Numbered from the stretch's first letter, positions 1 through 8,998 are shown. The stretch is DNA of 64,000 nucleotides from Poriferisodalis sp965237655 (GCF_965237655.1 NZ_CBDEGB010000001.1:558001-622000); one strand, 5' to 3'. The notes: generated from the letters alone by a model not told the origin. Translations and numbers: made by a program.

Positions 1-585
1 GTCATGTCCGACTCCCCGGCCGAGGACGCCCTCCGCGCCGGCGACATCGTCCAATCCGTCGACGACACACCCATCATGACGGCGCAGCAGCTGTCCGAGA
101 CCATCAAGGCCAACGAACCCGGCACTCAAGCGGCACTCACCGCCCTCGACCCCGACGGCGAAACACGCACCGTCACCGTCACCCTGGCCGATCGTGACGG
201 CGTCGCACTCCTCGGCGTCATCGTCACCACCCATGTCGAGTTCGCCGAGCTCCCCATCGACGTCACTCTCAACGTCGAGAACATCGGCGGCCCCTCAGCG
301 GGCCTCGCATTCACGCTGTCGGTCATCGACGCGCTCACAGCCGAACCGCTCACCGGCAACCTCGACGTGGCCGCCACCGGCACCATCCACCACGACGGCA
401 CGATCGGGCCCATCGGCGGTGTGCCCCAGAAATCCCACGCCGTCGTACGAGCCGGCATGGACCTCTTCCTGGTACCCGCCTCCCAGGTCGAAGAAGCCGT
501 CGCCGTTGCCGAGCCCTCAGTCACCGTCGTTGGCGTCGAATCCCTCGAAGACGCCCTCGCCGCCATCGAAGCCAATCAGTCCTGA
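1..585 (+). CDS. PDZ-Lon type serine protease, C-terminal part
   Basis: The reading frame enters from before the window, so only the last ~194 residues are seen. The first ~60 are the end of a PDZ domain (residues read AEDALRAGD, then the ligand-loop strand). The rest is a Lon-type proteolytic domain: the nucleophile lies in GGPSAGLAF (Ser ~98 counting from the ATG at 4) and the general base in GGVPQKSHA (Lys ~143), the usual Ser-Lys dyad. In the known family (YlbL-like, common in actinobacteria) an N-terminal membrane anchor precedes the PDZ domain and the protease faces outside or trims membrane-linked substrates; that part is out of view. No ATPase domain is present here. The next gene starts 172 bases downstream and looks unrelated. 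Confidence 0.9.
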   Translation, partial: VMSDSPAEDALRAGDIVQSVDDTPIMTAQQLSETIKANEPGTQAALTALDPDGETRTVTVTLADRDGVALLGVIVTTHVEFAELPIDVTLNVENIGGPSAGLAFTLSVIDALTAEPLTGNLDVAATGTIHHDGTIGPIGGVPQKSHAVVRAGMDLFLVPASQVEEAVAVAEPSVTVVGVESLEDALAAIEANQS

Positions 586-611
586 CCGGGGCCGAGCCTG
601 AGCAGGGTGGT

Positions 612-647
612 CTACAGGATCGTCAGGTTCGCCACGAACAGCGCTAC
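612..647 (-). pseudogene. Orphan C-terminal tail of the small coiled-coil membrane protein family
   Basis: Read on the minus strand this 36-base stretch encodes VALFVANLTIL and a stop. The same tail ends the small membrane proteins at 9007-9162 and 9693-10049. Nothing of the upstream part of such a gene is left here, so it is a tail-only relic. Confidence 0.55.
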
Positions 648-757
648 GTCAACCACCCCTAGTGGAGCCACAGGTATGCTGCCGCGGGCTGCGTCTCCGG
701 TCGCGCTGTCCAGATGGGGACCGCTTCGACTCGGTTCATCATGAGGCTTGGCTCATC

Positions 758-2025
758 GTGAAGACAGATCCCGACGAGCATCCGCCCACAGGCGAGCAAC
801 CGCCTCCCGCCGAACCAGACCGAACAGCCGCACCCGCAGACCCGGTGGGCCCGGAACGACCAGACATCCCTCAAGCACCACGCCGCGCCCGATTCGCATC
901 AGTCGACACATTCCGAGGCCTCCTCCTCATGGGCATGGTCTTCACGCCCAGCACCGCCGTCGGCGACCACTTCGCCTTCCTGCGCCACGCCGAGTGGGAC
1001 GGCATCACGATGAACGACTGGATCTTCCCGGCGTTCCTCGTCACCAGCGGCCTGAGCCTGTCGTTCCTGCTGCGAAACCCATCCAAACAAGCCACCTACC
1101 GCCGCCTGATCCGCCGCCTCATCCTCCTCGTTGTCCTCGGCATCGCCTACAACGCCTACGGCACCTCATGGTTCGACATCACCGAACTGCGCTTCACCGG
1201 CGTGCTCCAGATGATCGGCATCGCCGGAGCGTGCGGCGCCGCCGTCGTCCTCGCAAGCCGAGCGATGTTCGGCGCAGACAAGATGTGGCTGCTCATCACG
1301 GTGGCAACCGCCGGGCTCATCCTCTACGGCCTCGGCCTCGACCTCATCTCCTGCGAGCCGATCGGTCGCTGCAGCCCCTACCTCGAGTTCGACACAGCCA
1401 TCCTGACCGACAGCCACGTCTACCGGGCCGGCCAAGCGGGATGGGACCCTGAAGGCCTGGTGCTCTCCATTGCATCGTCGGCGTTCGTCCTGTACGGCTA
1501 TTCGGCCGGCATGGTCATCCGCCGCATCGGCCAGACCGACCGGCCGGGCACGGTGCTGCGAATCGGCGCCCTCGCCTCGGCGTGCTTCCTCGCCGGACTC
1601 GCCGCATCGCTGTGGGCCCCGCCCAACAAGCGCCTGCTGACCCCGTCGTTCGCCCTACCGGCCCTGCTGGTGTCAGCATCGGCCAGACCGACCGGCCGGG
1701 CACGGCACTCGCCGTCGTCTGCCTGATCTACCTGCTGATCGACACCAGCAACAGCCCCACGGGTGACAAGGTCCGGCGCCGCATCACCTGGCCGATCATC
1801 GCGTTCGGCCGCAACGCCATCATCGTGTACCTGTTCGAACGGGTCCTGCTGCACGCTGGCAAGTCCATCCACATCGGCGACCGCTCGATCGAAACCCGGC
1901 TGATGGAGGACATCCTGCCCGTCGGGGCGCCCGCAGTGCATGAGGCGTATGCCGCCGTGATCGCGTGCGTCATCCTCCTGGTGGTCGGGACCCTGCATCG
2001 ACGCCGGATGTACCTGGCGCTCTAG
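758..2025 (+). pseudogene. Heparan-glucosaminide N-acetyltransferase-like membrane protein, frameshifted (cluster A)
   Basis: Multi-pass membrane protein that matches, over its length, the intact gene at 42868-44097. Family signs: the opening RFASVDTFRG, then HAEW followed by NDWIFPAFLVTSG, and FTGVLQMIGIAG, as in the HGSNAT-like (DUF1624/DUF5009) acyltransferases, which move an acetyl group across a membrane onto a terminal amino sugar. I chose GTG at 758, preceded by GAGG; this leaves a proline-rich N-terminus as in the intact copy. The frame is lost near 1655-1676 and picked up again in another frame, which runs to 2025. The break coincides with a 30-base sequence copied from 1524-1553 to 1676-1705. 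The upstream frame ends at 1726, so the protein is cut before its last membrane segments unless the sequence has an error. Confidence 0.8.
1524..1705. repeat. 30-bp perfect direct repeat inside the acyltransferase gene
   Basis: Bases 1524-1553 and 1676-1705 are identical. The second copy has no counterpart in the intact gene at 42868-44097 and sits at the point where the reading frame is lost. Both copies are in the same register relative to the codons that follow them. Confidence 0.9.
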
Positions 2026-2056
2026 CGGTGAAGCACCACGTGTCACACATCGGCTG

Positions 2057-3874
2057 ATGTCAACAACTCGTCCCCGTTCATTGGCCGCAACTGAACTCGA
2101 CACGAATAGGCGCCGCCGACGATGGCTCCGTCCGACGTGGCCGGCGGTGCTCGTTGTCCTGCCGCTCGCCGGACTCGCACTGCAATCTGCAGACCGGCTC
2201 AGCATCTACCTCAATGCCGGCGCAACTGGCGCCAACCCGCTCGAGGCGGCACGGCGGGCCTGGCGCCTTACCGGGAACTACCTCGACGAGGGCAGCTTCG
2301 GCCCCATCGGCCGCTTCGTCGAGTTCCTCGTGCACGGCCTCGCCATCGAAGCGGGCGACGCCCTCAGCCTGGCACCGCACGCTGCTCTGGGCGCCGTGCG
2401 TCTGGCCATGGTGGGCCTCCTTGCCGTGCTCGCGTTCAAGCTGATCGAATCGCTGCAGCGCTCTGCGCACACACACGCCGGCCGATCGTTCATCGGGCTG
2501 TACCCGCTGGCGCTCGCAGCCGCGCTGGTGGCGAACGGCCTCGGCGGGGGCCTCGCACAAGTCCCCCACACGTCCATCGGCGCTGTGGCGGTCGTGTTGG
2601 CAGTGGCGCTGGCAACCAGTCGCGACCGGGACATGGCGGTTCGACCGGTCGCCTGGCATGAGTACGCCTCCATGGCGGCCATGGGCGCAGCGGCAGCCGC
2701 GTTCGACGAGCTCGCCTACCTGGCCCCCTTCGTCGCGGCTGCCTTGTTGGCCGCACGCAGCGTGGCCTCGGGGTTGCCACCGAGGAGAGCTCTGCGTATC
2801 GCAGCAGTTCGCCGGTGGGCCGCACTGACGGCCGGTTTCGCGGTGGTCTTCATCCCTGCCCGCTTCGCCATCGCACAGAGCTGTGCCGCCGACTACGCCT
2901 GCAACGACGGCTGGATTCTCAATCTGGGGCCCGTTGCCATCGGCGCTGCGGTGGCACGGCTGGGGTCAGCGCTGCCGCTGGCAGGTTGGATTGCCAACAG
3001 CGACCGTGCCGATGCCGCCGGGCTCGACCTCGGGTTCGGGGCAGTGCTCGCCAACTCCATGCTCATCGTCGCCCTGCTGGTCCTGCTTGCACTTGCACTC
3101 ACAGCAGTACTGCGAGGACGTCACCGAGCCGCCCCGAACGACGTCCCGAACCATGTCACGGACGACGTCACTGAAGACCCCGGCCCCCACGAACAACACA
3201 CGCCCCGACAGCTCCGGCTCGCACTGGCCCTCGGCGGGTTGGGCGCGGCAATAGCAGGCGCCTCGTCGCTGTACGCAGGTCTGTCGTGGTGGGTGCAGCA
3301 GCTCCCCTTCGGCCTCGCCGTCAGGCAAGGATGGCGCGACACGCTGCTCGCCCAAGTCGGATGGTCGCTGATCGCAGCCGCAGTCCTCGCATGCCTCGAC
3401 CTGTTTCTGCGCCGCCGCGCCGCACATGTACTGAAGCCAGTTGCGGCGCTCGCACTCGCAGTAGCTGCGGGCTTCACGCTTGTCGCGAATTGGCAGCTCG
3501 CCCAGATCGACCGGTACGACGAGACCGCGTCGGTCACCACCCTGATCTCAGCATCCACCGTGAACATGGGCCTCGCCGACAGCGCGGCCGGCATCGCAGA
3601 GCTGAACGATTGGCCCCTGCGCACCGACGGTGTCGACTACCCAGCGTCGCCGAGTGCCGTCCGCTGCCTGCTGCTGGAGGTCTACGCCGACCGCGAGGCA
3701 TCCGCTCCCGAAAGCCACATCGCCGCGGAACAACTCCGAGCCGACCTCAACCGGCTCACGACTGAACGCAACGGCGTGCCCTACTGCGACCAGGCGGCCG
3801 AACCCACAGCCGCCCCGGCCGCCGCCCCCGCAGACGACTCACCAAGCACCGCCCCCGAAGCGAGCGCCTCATGA
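2057..3874 (+). CDS. Large polytopic membrane protein, family I (cluster A)
   Basis: 605 residues, not assigned to a named family. After an arginine-rich start comes a first membrane segment (about residues 27-45), an external loop, the motif GPIGRFVEFLVHG, many further hydrophobic segments, a hydrophilic linker near residues 355-385, and a C-terminal soluble part with a conserved cysteine pair (AVRCLL and GVPYCD). The same plan is found in four other genes of this window (3871, 6544, 44171, 45979). The overall shape, many membrane segments with a loop after the first, resembles GT-C glycosyltransferases or O-antigen glucosyltransferases, but I see no diagnostic catalytic motif, so this is only a guess. 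Its stop overlaps the next start by four bases (ATGA), so the pair is probably translationally coupled. The closest relative is at 44171-45982. Confidence 0.8.
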   Translation: MSTTRPRSLAATELDTNRRRRRWLRPTWPAVLVVLPLAGLALQSADRLSIYLNAGATGANPLEAARRAWRLTGNYLDEGSFGPIGRFVEFLVHGLAIEAGDALSLAPHAALGAVRLAMVGLLAVLAFKLIESLQRSAHTHAGRSFIGLYPLALAAALVANGLGGGLAQVPHTSIGAVAVVLAVALATSRDRDMAVRPVAWHEYASMAAMGAAAAAFDELAYLAPFVAAALLAARSVASGLPPRRALRIAAVRRWAALTAGFAVVFIPARFAIAQSCAADYACNDGWILNLGPVAIGAAVARLGSALPLAGWIANSDRADAAGLDLGFGAVLANSMLIVALLVLLALALTAVLRGRHRAAPNDVPNHVTDDVTEDPGPHEQHTPRQLRLALALGGLGAAIAGASSLYAGLSWWVQQLPFGLAVRQGWRDTLLAQVGWSLIAAAVLACLDLFLRRRAAHVLKPVAALALAVAAGFTLVANWQLAQIDRYDETASVTTLISASTVNMGLADSAAGIAELNDWPLRTDGVDYPASPSAVRCLLLEVYADREASAPESHIAAEQLRADLNRLTTERNGVPYCDQAAEPTAAPAAAPADDSPSTAPEASAS

Positions 3875-5532
3875 CAGCGCTCACGAAGGACCGCGCCCCG
3901 CAGACAACCCGCCGCCGCACCTTGCTCGTCACCGCGGGTCCGGCCGTGTTGGTCGTGCTCCCCCTGATCGGCATGTCGCTCAAGTCCGACGAGCGCCTCC
4001 ACCTCTTCCAACAGGTGTTCTACACCAACGTCAACCTGTTCGGCATTGCGCAGTACGTCGAAGAGCGCATCTTCAACTTCTTGAATATCGGCAACTTCCG
4101 GCCGATCGGGCGATTCACCGAAGTGCTGGTCCACGGACTCGTCTTCGAGTCCGCCGAAGCGACGGGCCTTACCCCGCACGTCGTCCTCGGCGTGGTCCGT
4201 GTGGTCGTGGTCGCGCTGCTCGCGGTGCTCGCGGCGAAGATGGTCAGCGCGCTCGCCCGTTCGGCCGGCGTCTCGGCCGACCGGTCACTCGTCAGTCTCT
4301 ACCCGCTGGCGGTGGGCACCGTGGTGGTGGCGAACGGCATCATCGGCGGACTCGCACAGTTCCCGCACACGTTCATCGGGTCGGTCGTGCTCATCCTGGC
4401 GGCGGCGCTTGCAACCGCTCGCGACCGCGATCTCGAACCGCGTCCGCTGCGCAAACGCGAATACGCCTCGATGGCAGCGTTCGGCGCCCTGCTCGTCCTG
4501 TACTACGACGTCGCCTACTTGGCGCCCATCGTCGCAGCCGGCTTTCTTGCCGCCCGAGTGGCTGTCGCGCGGATGCCGTTCCGAGCGGCTCTCGCCACGG
4601 CGGCGGTTCGCCGTTGGACAGTGCTCAGCGCCGGCTTTGCGGCGGTGTTCATTCCCGTCCGCATCGACATCGCCCGGCGCTGCGCACCGGGTGGGTGCTA
4701 CTCCGCTTCGGACCTCAGCGTCTTGCCCGAGGTGTTCGAGACGGCGCTGCCACGCTTGGCGACGGGGCTGCCCCCGGTCGGCTGGGACTACAACGCCGAG
4801 CTCGCGCGGCTCTTCGGCGTCGACGTCGGGCTCACCGGCCTCGCCACCAACGTCCTGTTGTTCCTCATGCTGGCCGCCATCGTGGGGTTCGCGGTCGCTG
4901 CCGTGGCCCGCGGCTGGCGCCCAAACCCCGAACCAGCCGTTGAGACATCCGCCGCCGACCAGCCCACCCCCGAACAACCCCGCGGAACCCACGCGCGCCT
5001 CGCTGCTGCGCTCATCGGGCTCGGGGCCTTGATGGCGGTCCTTTCGGCAACGCTCGCGGGGCTGTCGGCCTCGATGCAACGGCGTGATCTCCCGATCGGC
5101 GAGGCATGGCGAGAGGCGCAGCTGGCCCAGGTGGCCTGGTCGCTGATCATTGTGGGTTGCCTCGCGGCGCTCGACCTCGCGACCCGGTCAGAACGCACGC
5201 GCCGGGCGCTGCGGGCGGCCGTAGCCGCTGTGCTTGCCATCGGCGTGGCGTTCACGCTGCTGGCGAATTGGAGGTTCGCCGAAGTCGACCGTCGCGATCC
5301 CACGGCGGCACTCACCAGCCTGATCGCAACGTCGACGATCCATGTCGACACCACCGAAACGGGCGACCAGATCCGCTGTGCGCTCTCGGGCGGATATCGC
5401 GAGGTGACGCCCGAGAAGGTGTGGATCGCCGGCTGGCGGATGCGCAACGAACTCGATCGCTTCATGGGCGGGCGCCACGGCTTGGCGTACTGCTTCCCTC
5501 CGACGATTGAAATTCCCGAGCCCGGCTCCTAG
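3871..5532 (+). CDS. Large polytopic membrane protein, family II (cluster A)
   Basis: 553 residues, same architecture as the upstream gene: a first membrane segment near residue 20, the motif NFRPIGRFTEVLVHG, a series of hydrophobic helices, a linker rich in Pro, Ala and Thr, and a C-terminal domain with the cysteine pair QIRCAL and GLAYCF. It starts inside the stop codon of the previous gene (ATGA), so the two are likely made in fixed ratio and may form a complex. Nearest relative is 45979-47667, much closer than its neighbour, so both loci inherited an ordered pair rather than duplicating locally. Its stop codon shares the palindrome CTAG with the stop of the convergent PIG-L-like gene. Function unknown; envelope glycan or lipid modification is inferred from the neighbours. 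Confidence 0.8.
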   Translation: MTALTKDRAPQTTRRRTLLVTAGPAVLVVLPLIGMSLKSDERLHLFQQVFYTNVNLFGIAQYVEERIFNFLNIGNFRPIGRFTEVLVHGLVFESAEATGLTPHVVLGVVRVVVVALLAVLAAKMVSALARSAGVSADRSLVSLYPLAVGTVVVANGIIGGLAQFPHTFIGSVVLILAAALATARDRDLEPRPLRKREYASMAAFGALLVLYYDVAYLAPIVAAGFLAARVAVARMPFRAALATAAVRRWTVLSAGFAAVFIPVRIDIARRCAPGGCYSASDLSVLPEVFETALPRLATGLPPVGWDYNAELARLFGVDVGLTGLATNVLLFLMLAAIVGFAVAAVARGWRPNPEPAVETSAADQPTPEQPRGTHARLAAALIGLGALMAVLSATLAGLSASMQRRDLPIGEAWREAQLAQVAWSLIIVGCLAALDLATRSERTRRALRAAVAAVLAIGVAFTLLANWRFAEVDRRDPTAALTSLIATSTIHVDTTETGDQIRCALSGGYREVTPEKVWIAGWRMRNELDRFMGGRHGLAYCFPPTIEIPEPGS

Positions 5533-6482
5533 CGGAACCGGATCCAGAAGTGCTGAATGCGATGAAACTCGATGTCTTGGCTCTCGTAGTCGCCGGGCCA
5601 GTAACCCGGATCGCCGCTCAGCAGCCATCCGTAGTGGACGGGGTGCCAGCCGACACGCGTGTTTCCCGAGATCTCGAACGCATCATGGAAGTGGTCGTAG
5701 GTCACCTCTTCGATGCGAGTCACGTTCGGGTCGTTCTTGCATGTCGGAGCGGCCTGATATCCGACGTCGAAGTCGGTGTTCCACAGCGCTTCGTGCATGG
5801 CGCCATGGTCGGCATGGGCGTAGTCGGAACAGCCGGGATAGGTGCCGTTCCAGTAGCCAGCGCCGATCAGGTTGTGGTTTCGCAACGTGTCGTTGATGCC
5901 CAGGGCGGTCCGGTTGTCACGGACCGTCGTGATCGCCCACTTCACCTCGTCGGCGGTCACATCGCCGTCGCCGAGGTTGAACCACACCACAGCAGCGATG
6001 TGCGACGTCCAGACCTCGGCAGTGAGATCGCTGACGCAGTCGCCGTCGTCGAAGCGGCATACCTCGGTTCCCAAGGAGTCGAAGGGGCCCTTCACCCCTG
6101 CGTAGGTGAAGGAAGCCGGAAGCGCGCTGTCGGTGCGTGCCATTGCTTCCATGAAGCCGAAGAACGAGTTCGTGCGAGCGGACTCGCACGACGGTGTCCA
6201 CTTGCCCTGCGGCCATGGATCCGGCGGTATCTCGCCAGTGCCTTCGTCGTATCCCGGCGAGCCGCAATAGAACGTCTGCTCACCCCTGTTCAGGACAATG
6301 AAGACCTTGTAGTTGCCAGTGGAGTTCTCGATGAGCGACCACGCTTGGATTTCGTCATCGGGGTGGGGCACCACCACATAGCTCATCTTGTTCGGATCGT
6401 TCGCGCCTGCCTGAAACGTGCAGGCTGCAAGAGCAACGGCAACGGCGAGCACCATGATCAGCGTCGCTCGTGGTCGCTTCAT
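5529..6482 (-). CDS. PIG-L/LmbE-like N-acetylglucosamine de-N-acetylase family lipoprotein (cluster A)
   Basis: 317 residues starting at the ATG on the reverse strand, with GGGAG just upstream. The N-terminus is a lipoprotein signal (hydrophobic run, then LAAC, Cys about residue 20), so the enzyme is exported and membrane-tethered. Next comes VVVPHPDDE, the metal-binding motif of the PIG-L superfamily, which removes acetyl groups from GlcNAc-type sugars in glycolipids and small thiols. A later HADH could supply the third metal ligand. The protein is longer than many PIG-L enzymes and has several extra cysteines. It faces the membrane-protein operon tail to tail and shares CTAG with its stop. 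The counterpart at 47725-48699 keeps the same position and orientation, which argues for a linked role. Substrate unknown. Confidence 0.82.
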   Translation of the reverse strand: MKRPRATLIMVLAVAVALAACTFQAGANDPNKMSYVVVPHPDDEIQAWSLIENSTGNYKVFIVLNRGEQTFYCGSPGYDEGTGEIPPDPWPQGKWTPSCESARTNSFFGFMEAMARTDSALPASFTYAGVKGPFDSLGTEVCRFDDGDCVSDLTAEVWTSHIAAVVWFNLGDGDVTADEVKWAITTVRDNRTALGINDTLRNHNLIGAGYWNGTYPGCSDYAHADHGAMHEALWNTDFDVGYQAAPTCKNDPNVTRIEEVTYDHFHDAFEISGNTRVGWHPVHYGWLLSGDPGYWPGDYESQDIEFHRIQHFWIRFR

Positions 6483-6543
6483 CGCTGCTCCCAGCCTGGC
6501 CAGCACGCGGGCACACCCACGGTAGGCCCGGCATTCTGCTGAT

Positions 6544-8045
6544 ATGAGCTCGCTGATGCGGACCATCCGCCGTTGCGGTCGCTGGTTGCCGAGTGTGCTC
6601 GTGGTGCTTCCGCTCGCAGGGCTCGCATTCGTCGCGGATGAGCGTCGCAGCGTGTAGCTGAGGGCGCTCACCAATGACGCGAACCCCTTCAGGGCGGCGA
6701 TGGATGCCGCCCGCGGCACCGACAACTTCTTCTCGGGGGGAACTTCCGGCCGGTCGGGCGGTTCTGGGAGATGCTCGTCCACGGCTTCGTCTACGAAGCC
6801 GGGGAGGCCACCGCCGTGGTGCCTCACATCGTCTTGGGCGCGCTGCGCCTGACCTTGGTGGCGGTGATGGCTCTCGGTGCCACAGCGATGGTCTCGGCGC
6901 TGGCGCGATCTGCCGGCGTGCGGCAACACGCCTCGCTGGTGGTGCTGTACCCGCTGGCGCTTGGCGCCGTGCTGATCGCCAACGGCACCTCGGGGGCGCT
7001 CGCCGCGATGTTCTACGACCTGGCCTATCTGGTACCGCTCATCGCCGCGGTGTTCTTGGCGGCACGCTGTTTCGCGTCGCGAATGACACTTCGGGCAGCG
7101 CTTGCCACGGCAGCAACCAGGCGATGGGTCGCCCAGGCGGCGGGCTTCGCGGCGGTGTTCGTTCCGATCCGCATCGCCATCGCATTCCAGTGTTCCGATG
7201 GCGGCTGCTATGAGGGCTCGGACCTCAGCCTGTCTGCGGACGCTTTCAGCACTGCTTGGCCGCGGCTGTTGACCGGTTTCCCGGCGATCGGGTGGCACTT
7301 CAACGCGGATCTCGCCCGTGATGCCGGGGTGGAACTCGGGTTGGCTGATCTGGCCGCCAATGCCCTGATGGCGCTCGTGGTTGTCGGGATTGTCGTCCTG
7401 GCGGCAGCAGCAGCGTGGCAGCGTCCGGTCCCGGACACCTTGGGCACGTTGCACAGCAGTGAGGCGGCAGGGGGAGGAGATGGCAGTTCGGGACGGCTTG
7501 CTGGTGTCTCGCTGCTGCTCGGCGGATCGCTGGCAGTGCTGTCAGCGTCGCTGGCCGGCCTGACGTCGTGGGCGCAGCAGCGTCAGCCTCCCGTCGGTCA
7601 GGCCTGGCGGAAAACGCTGCTCGCCCAGGTTGCGTGGTCGCTGGTCATAGCGGCCGGCCTGGCCGTGCTCGACCTTGCCCTGCGTGGCCGCGCCACCAAC
7701 CGGATCGTGCGCGGCCTCGTTGCGGCCACCCTGGCCCTCGCCATGTCGCTGACACTGCTTGCGAACTGGCGCTTCGCCGAAGTCAGCCGCCGCGATCCCG
7801 TTGCTGTGCTCACCAGCCTCGTCTCGCTCAGCGCGGTCAACCTGGACGACACCCCGGGCGGCAACGCAGTGCGCTGCTCTCTTATCGATGCCTACGCCGA
7901 AGCGACCATCGGCCAGCCGGCGTGGACAGCCGGGCAGGCCATCGGCGAGAACCTCAACGATCTGACGCTCGAGCGCCGAGGCATTCCCTTCTGCGACCCC
8001 AATCGGCCACCGCCCGCGCCGCAATCCGTGCAAGACCCAGGCTGA
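6544..8045 (+). pseudogene. Third polytopic membrane paralogue, multiply broken (cluster A)
   Basis: The ATG at 6544 begins a typical family N-terminus (LVVLPLAGLAF), but the frame stops at TAG 6656-6658 where relatives have a tyrosine codon. Coding similarity continues in the same frame to about 6735, then a run of six G (6735-6740) marks a frame change and NFRPVGRFWEMLVHG follows in the new frame, which stays open to 8045. Inside, about 45 residues present in relatives between the ANGT motif and the YDLAYL motif are missing. The C-terminal cysteine pair (AVRCSL, GIPFCD) survives. Three independent lesions make a functional full-length product unlikely. Cluster B has no third paralogue, so this one is extra. 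Confidence 0.8.
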
Positions 8046-8192
8046 ATCACCGGGGTAGAGCACCGGTGCTCTCTTGCGGGCGCCGCCTCGGTCGCGTTCC
8101 TGACAATCGCCATCACCGTCACAGCCCTCGGCGCCTGATGGTGTGGGAGATCAACGCCCTACGTGACGACGGTGCTGTGCCCTCATCTCGGC

Positions 8193-8678
8193 CTACACCG
8201 AGTCAGCCTCAGTCACCGCGCTGACGGATTCTAGAAACGCCGCCGGGATCAGCTCAGCGAGTTGTTCTGCGCGTTCGATCACATCCTCGGCGGGCATCCG
8301 CAATGCGTCGGCTGTCGCTTCCCACGCTGATCTGCGGTTTGAGGATGTGCGTCGAAGGGGTTGCGCCGTACGGCTTGCCCCATCGCCCCGATTCGCGATG
8401 CAGCGCCGTGATGATGGATTCGAGAAAGCTGTCGCGTCGGACAGGTCGAACTCGTCAGCCCAACGCCGCAGGACGCGTGCGTCGTCAGGAAGCAGTCCTT
8501 GCAACCACGGCTCACTGCGTGCAGCGCTATAGGGGCGTTGCGTGACCGGCAGCGACATGGAGACCGGTCTGGCTGCGTGAGGCTGGTACACGAACCGTGC
8601 ACCGAGCCGTCCGCGTCCACGCACGAGATCGGCGACATGTGTGCCGTGCAGGAGAACCGCTAGCGAGTCGCTGGACAT
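8193..8678 (-). pseudogene. hipA: HipA-like kinase toxin, gutted
   Basis: The N-terminus matches the HipA N1 domain: SLAVLLHGTHVADLV, then MSLPVTQRPYS and WLQGLLPDD. The next conserved block, GKPYGATPSTHILKP (the ATP-loop region), is present but in a different frame, around 8345-8395. From there the sequence jumps to the last ~45 residues of the family, with SAWEATADALRMP and IERAEQL. The catalytic loop and metal-binding Asp of HipA kinases are absent, so most of the kinase core has been deleted and a frameshift added. HipA in intact systems phosphorylates glutamyl-tRNA synthetase and stalls translation; this one cannot. It overlaps the antitoxin gene by 19 bases. Confidence 0.7.
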
Positions 8679-8962
8679 GGCGGGATGATCGGATCAGGCG
8701 AGGATGCTCGTGCGAGCACCTCGACAAGGAGCGGGTTTTGGTCGCGGGGGGCGAGACGAACAGCGCACCCGTACACGCGAGCGAGGTCGAGCAGCACACG
8801 GCATGCGAGACCGCCTTGCCCACGCTCGGCGGCGCTGATCGTGGCACGAGTCGTCTGAGCGCGTTCAGCGGCTTCGCTCTGGCTCAGCCCGGCGGCGCGT
8901 CTGGCGTCACGCAGTGCCAAACCGAGAGCCTCAGGCGTCAGGACGTCTCGTTCGCCTCGCAT
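8660..8962 (-). CDS. hipB: HipB-like XRE-family antitoxin
   Basis: 100 residues with a Cro/C1 helix-turn-helix near residues 14-66 (LRDARRAAGLSQSEAAERA and TRATISAAERG), followed by a proline-rich tail. This is the size and layout of HipB antitoxins, which bind DNA as dimers and repress their own operon. The gene is open from ATG 8962 and appears intact. It precedes and overlaps the ruined hipA. A perfect 9-bp inverted repeat lies 15 bases upstream of its start and is the likely operator. The antitoxin may have survived as a free repressor. Confidence 0.75.
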   Translation of the reverse strand: MRGERDVLTPEALGLALRDARRAAGLSQSEAAERAQTTRATISAAERGQGGLACRVLLDLARVYGCAVRLAPRDQNPLLVEVLARASSPDPIIPPCPATR

Positions 8963-8976
8963 GCACGAAGAATATC

Positions 8977-8998
8977 AATGACCAATATTTTGGTCATT
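8977..8998. promoter_or_regulatory. Palindromic operator upstream of hipB
   Basis: AATGACCAA and TTGGTCATT form a perfect 9-bp inverted repeat around a four-base spacer. It lies in a short AT-rich stretch just upstream of the hipB start, where HipB-type repressors usually bind their own promoter. Confidence 0.6.

Noticed and set aside
5529..7454. 641-residue reading of the PIG-L-like gene
   Set aside because: The first ~320 residues overlap the third membrane paralogue antisense and are low in hydrophobic or family features; the lipoprotein signal starts at the ATG at 6482.
8046..8192. Possible small gene between the third membrane paralogue and hipA
   Set aside because: No frame with a start, a ribosome binding site or a recognisable pattern.
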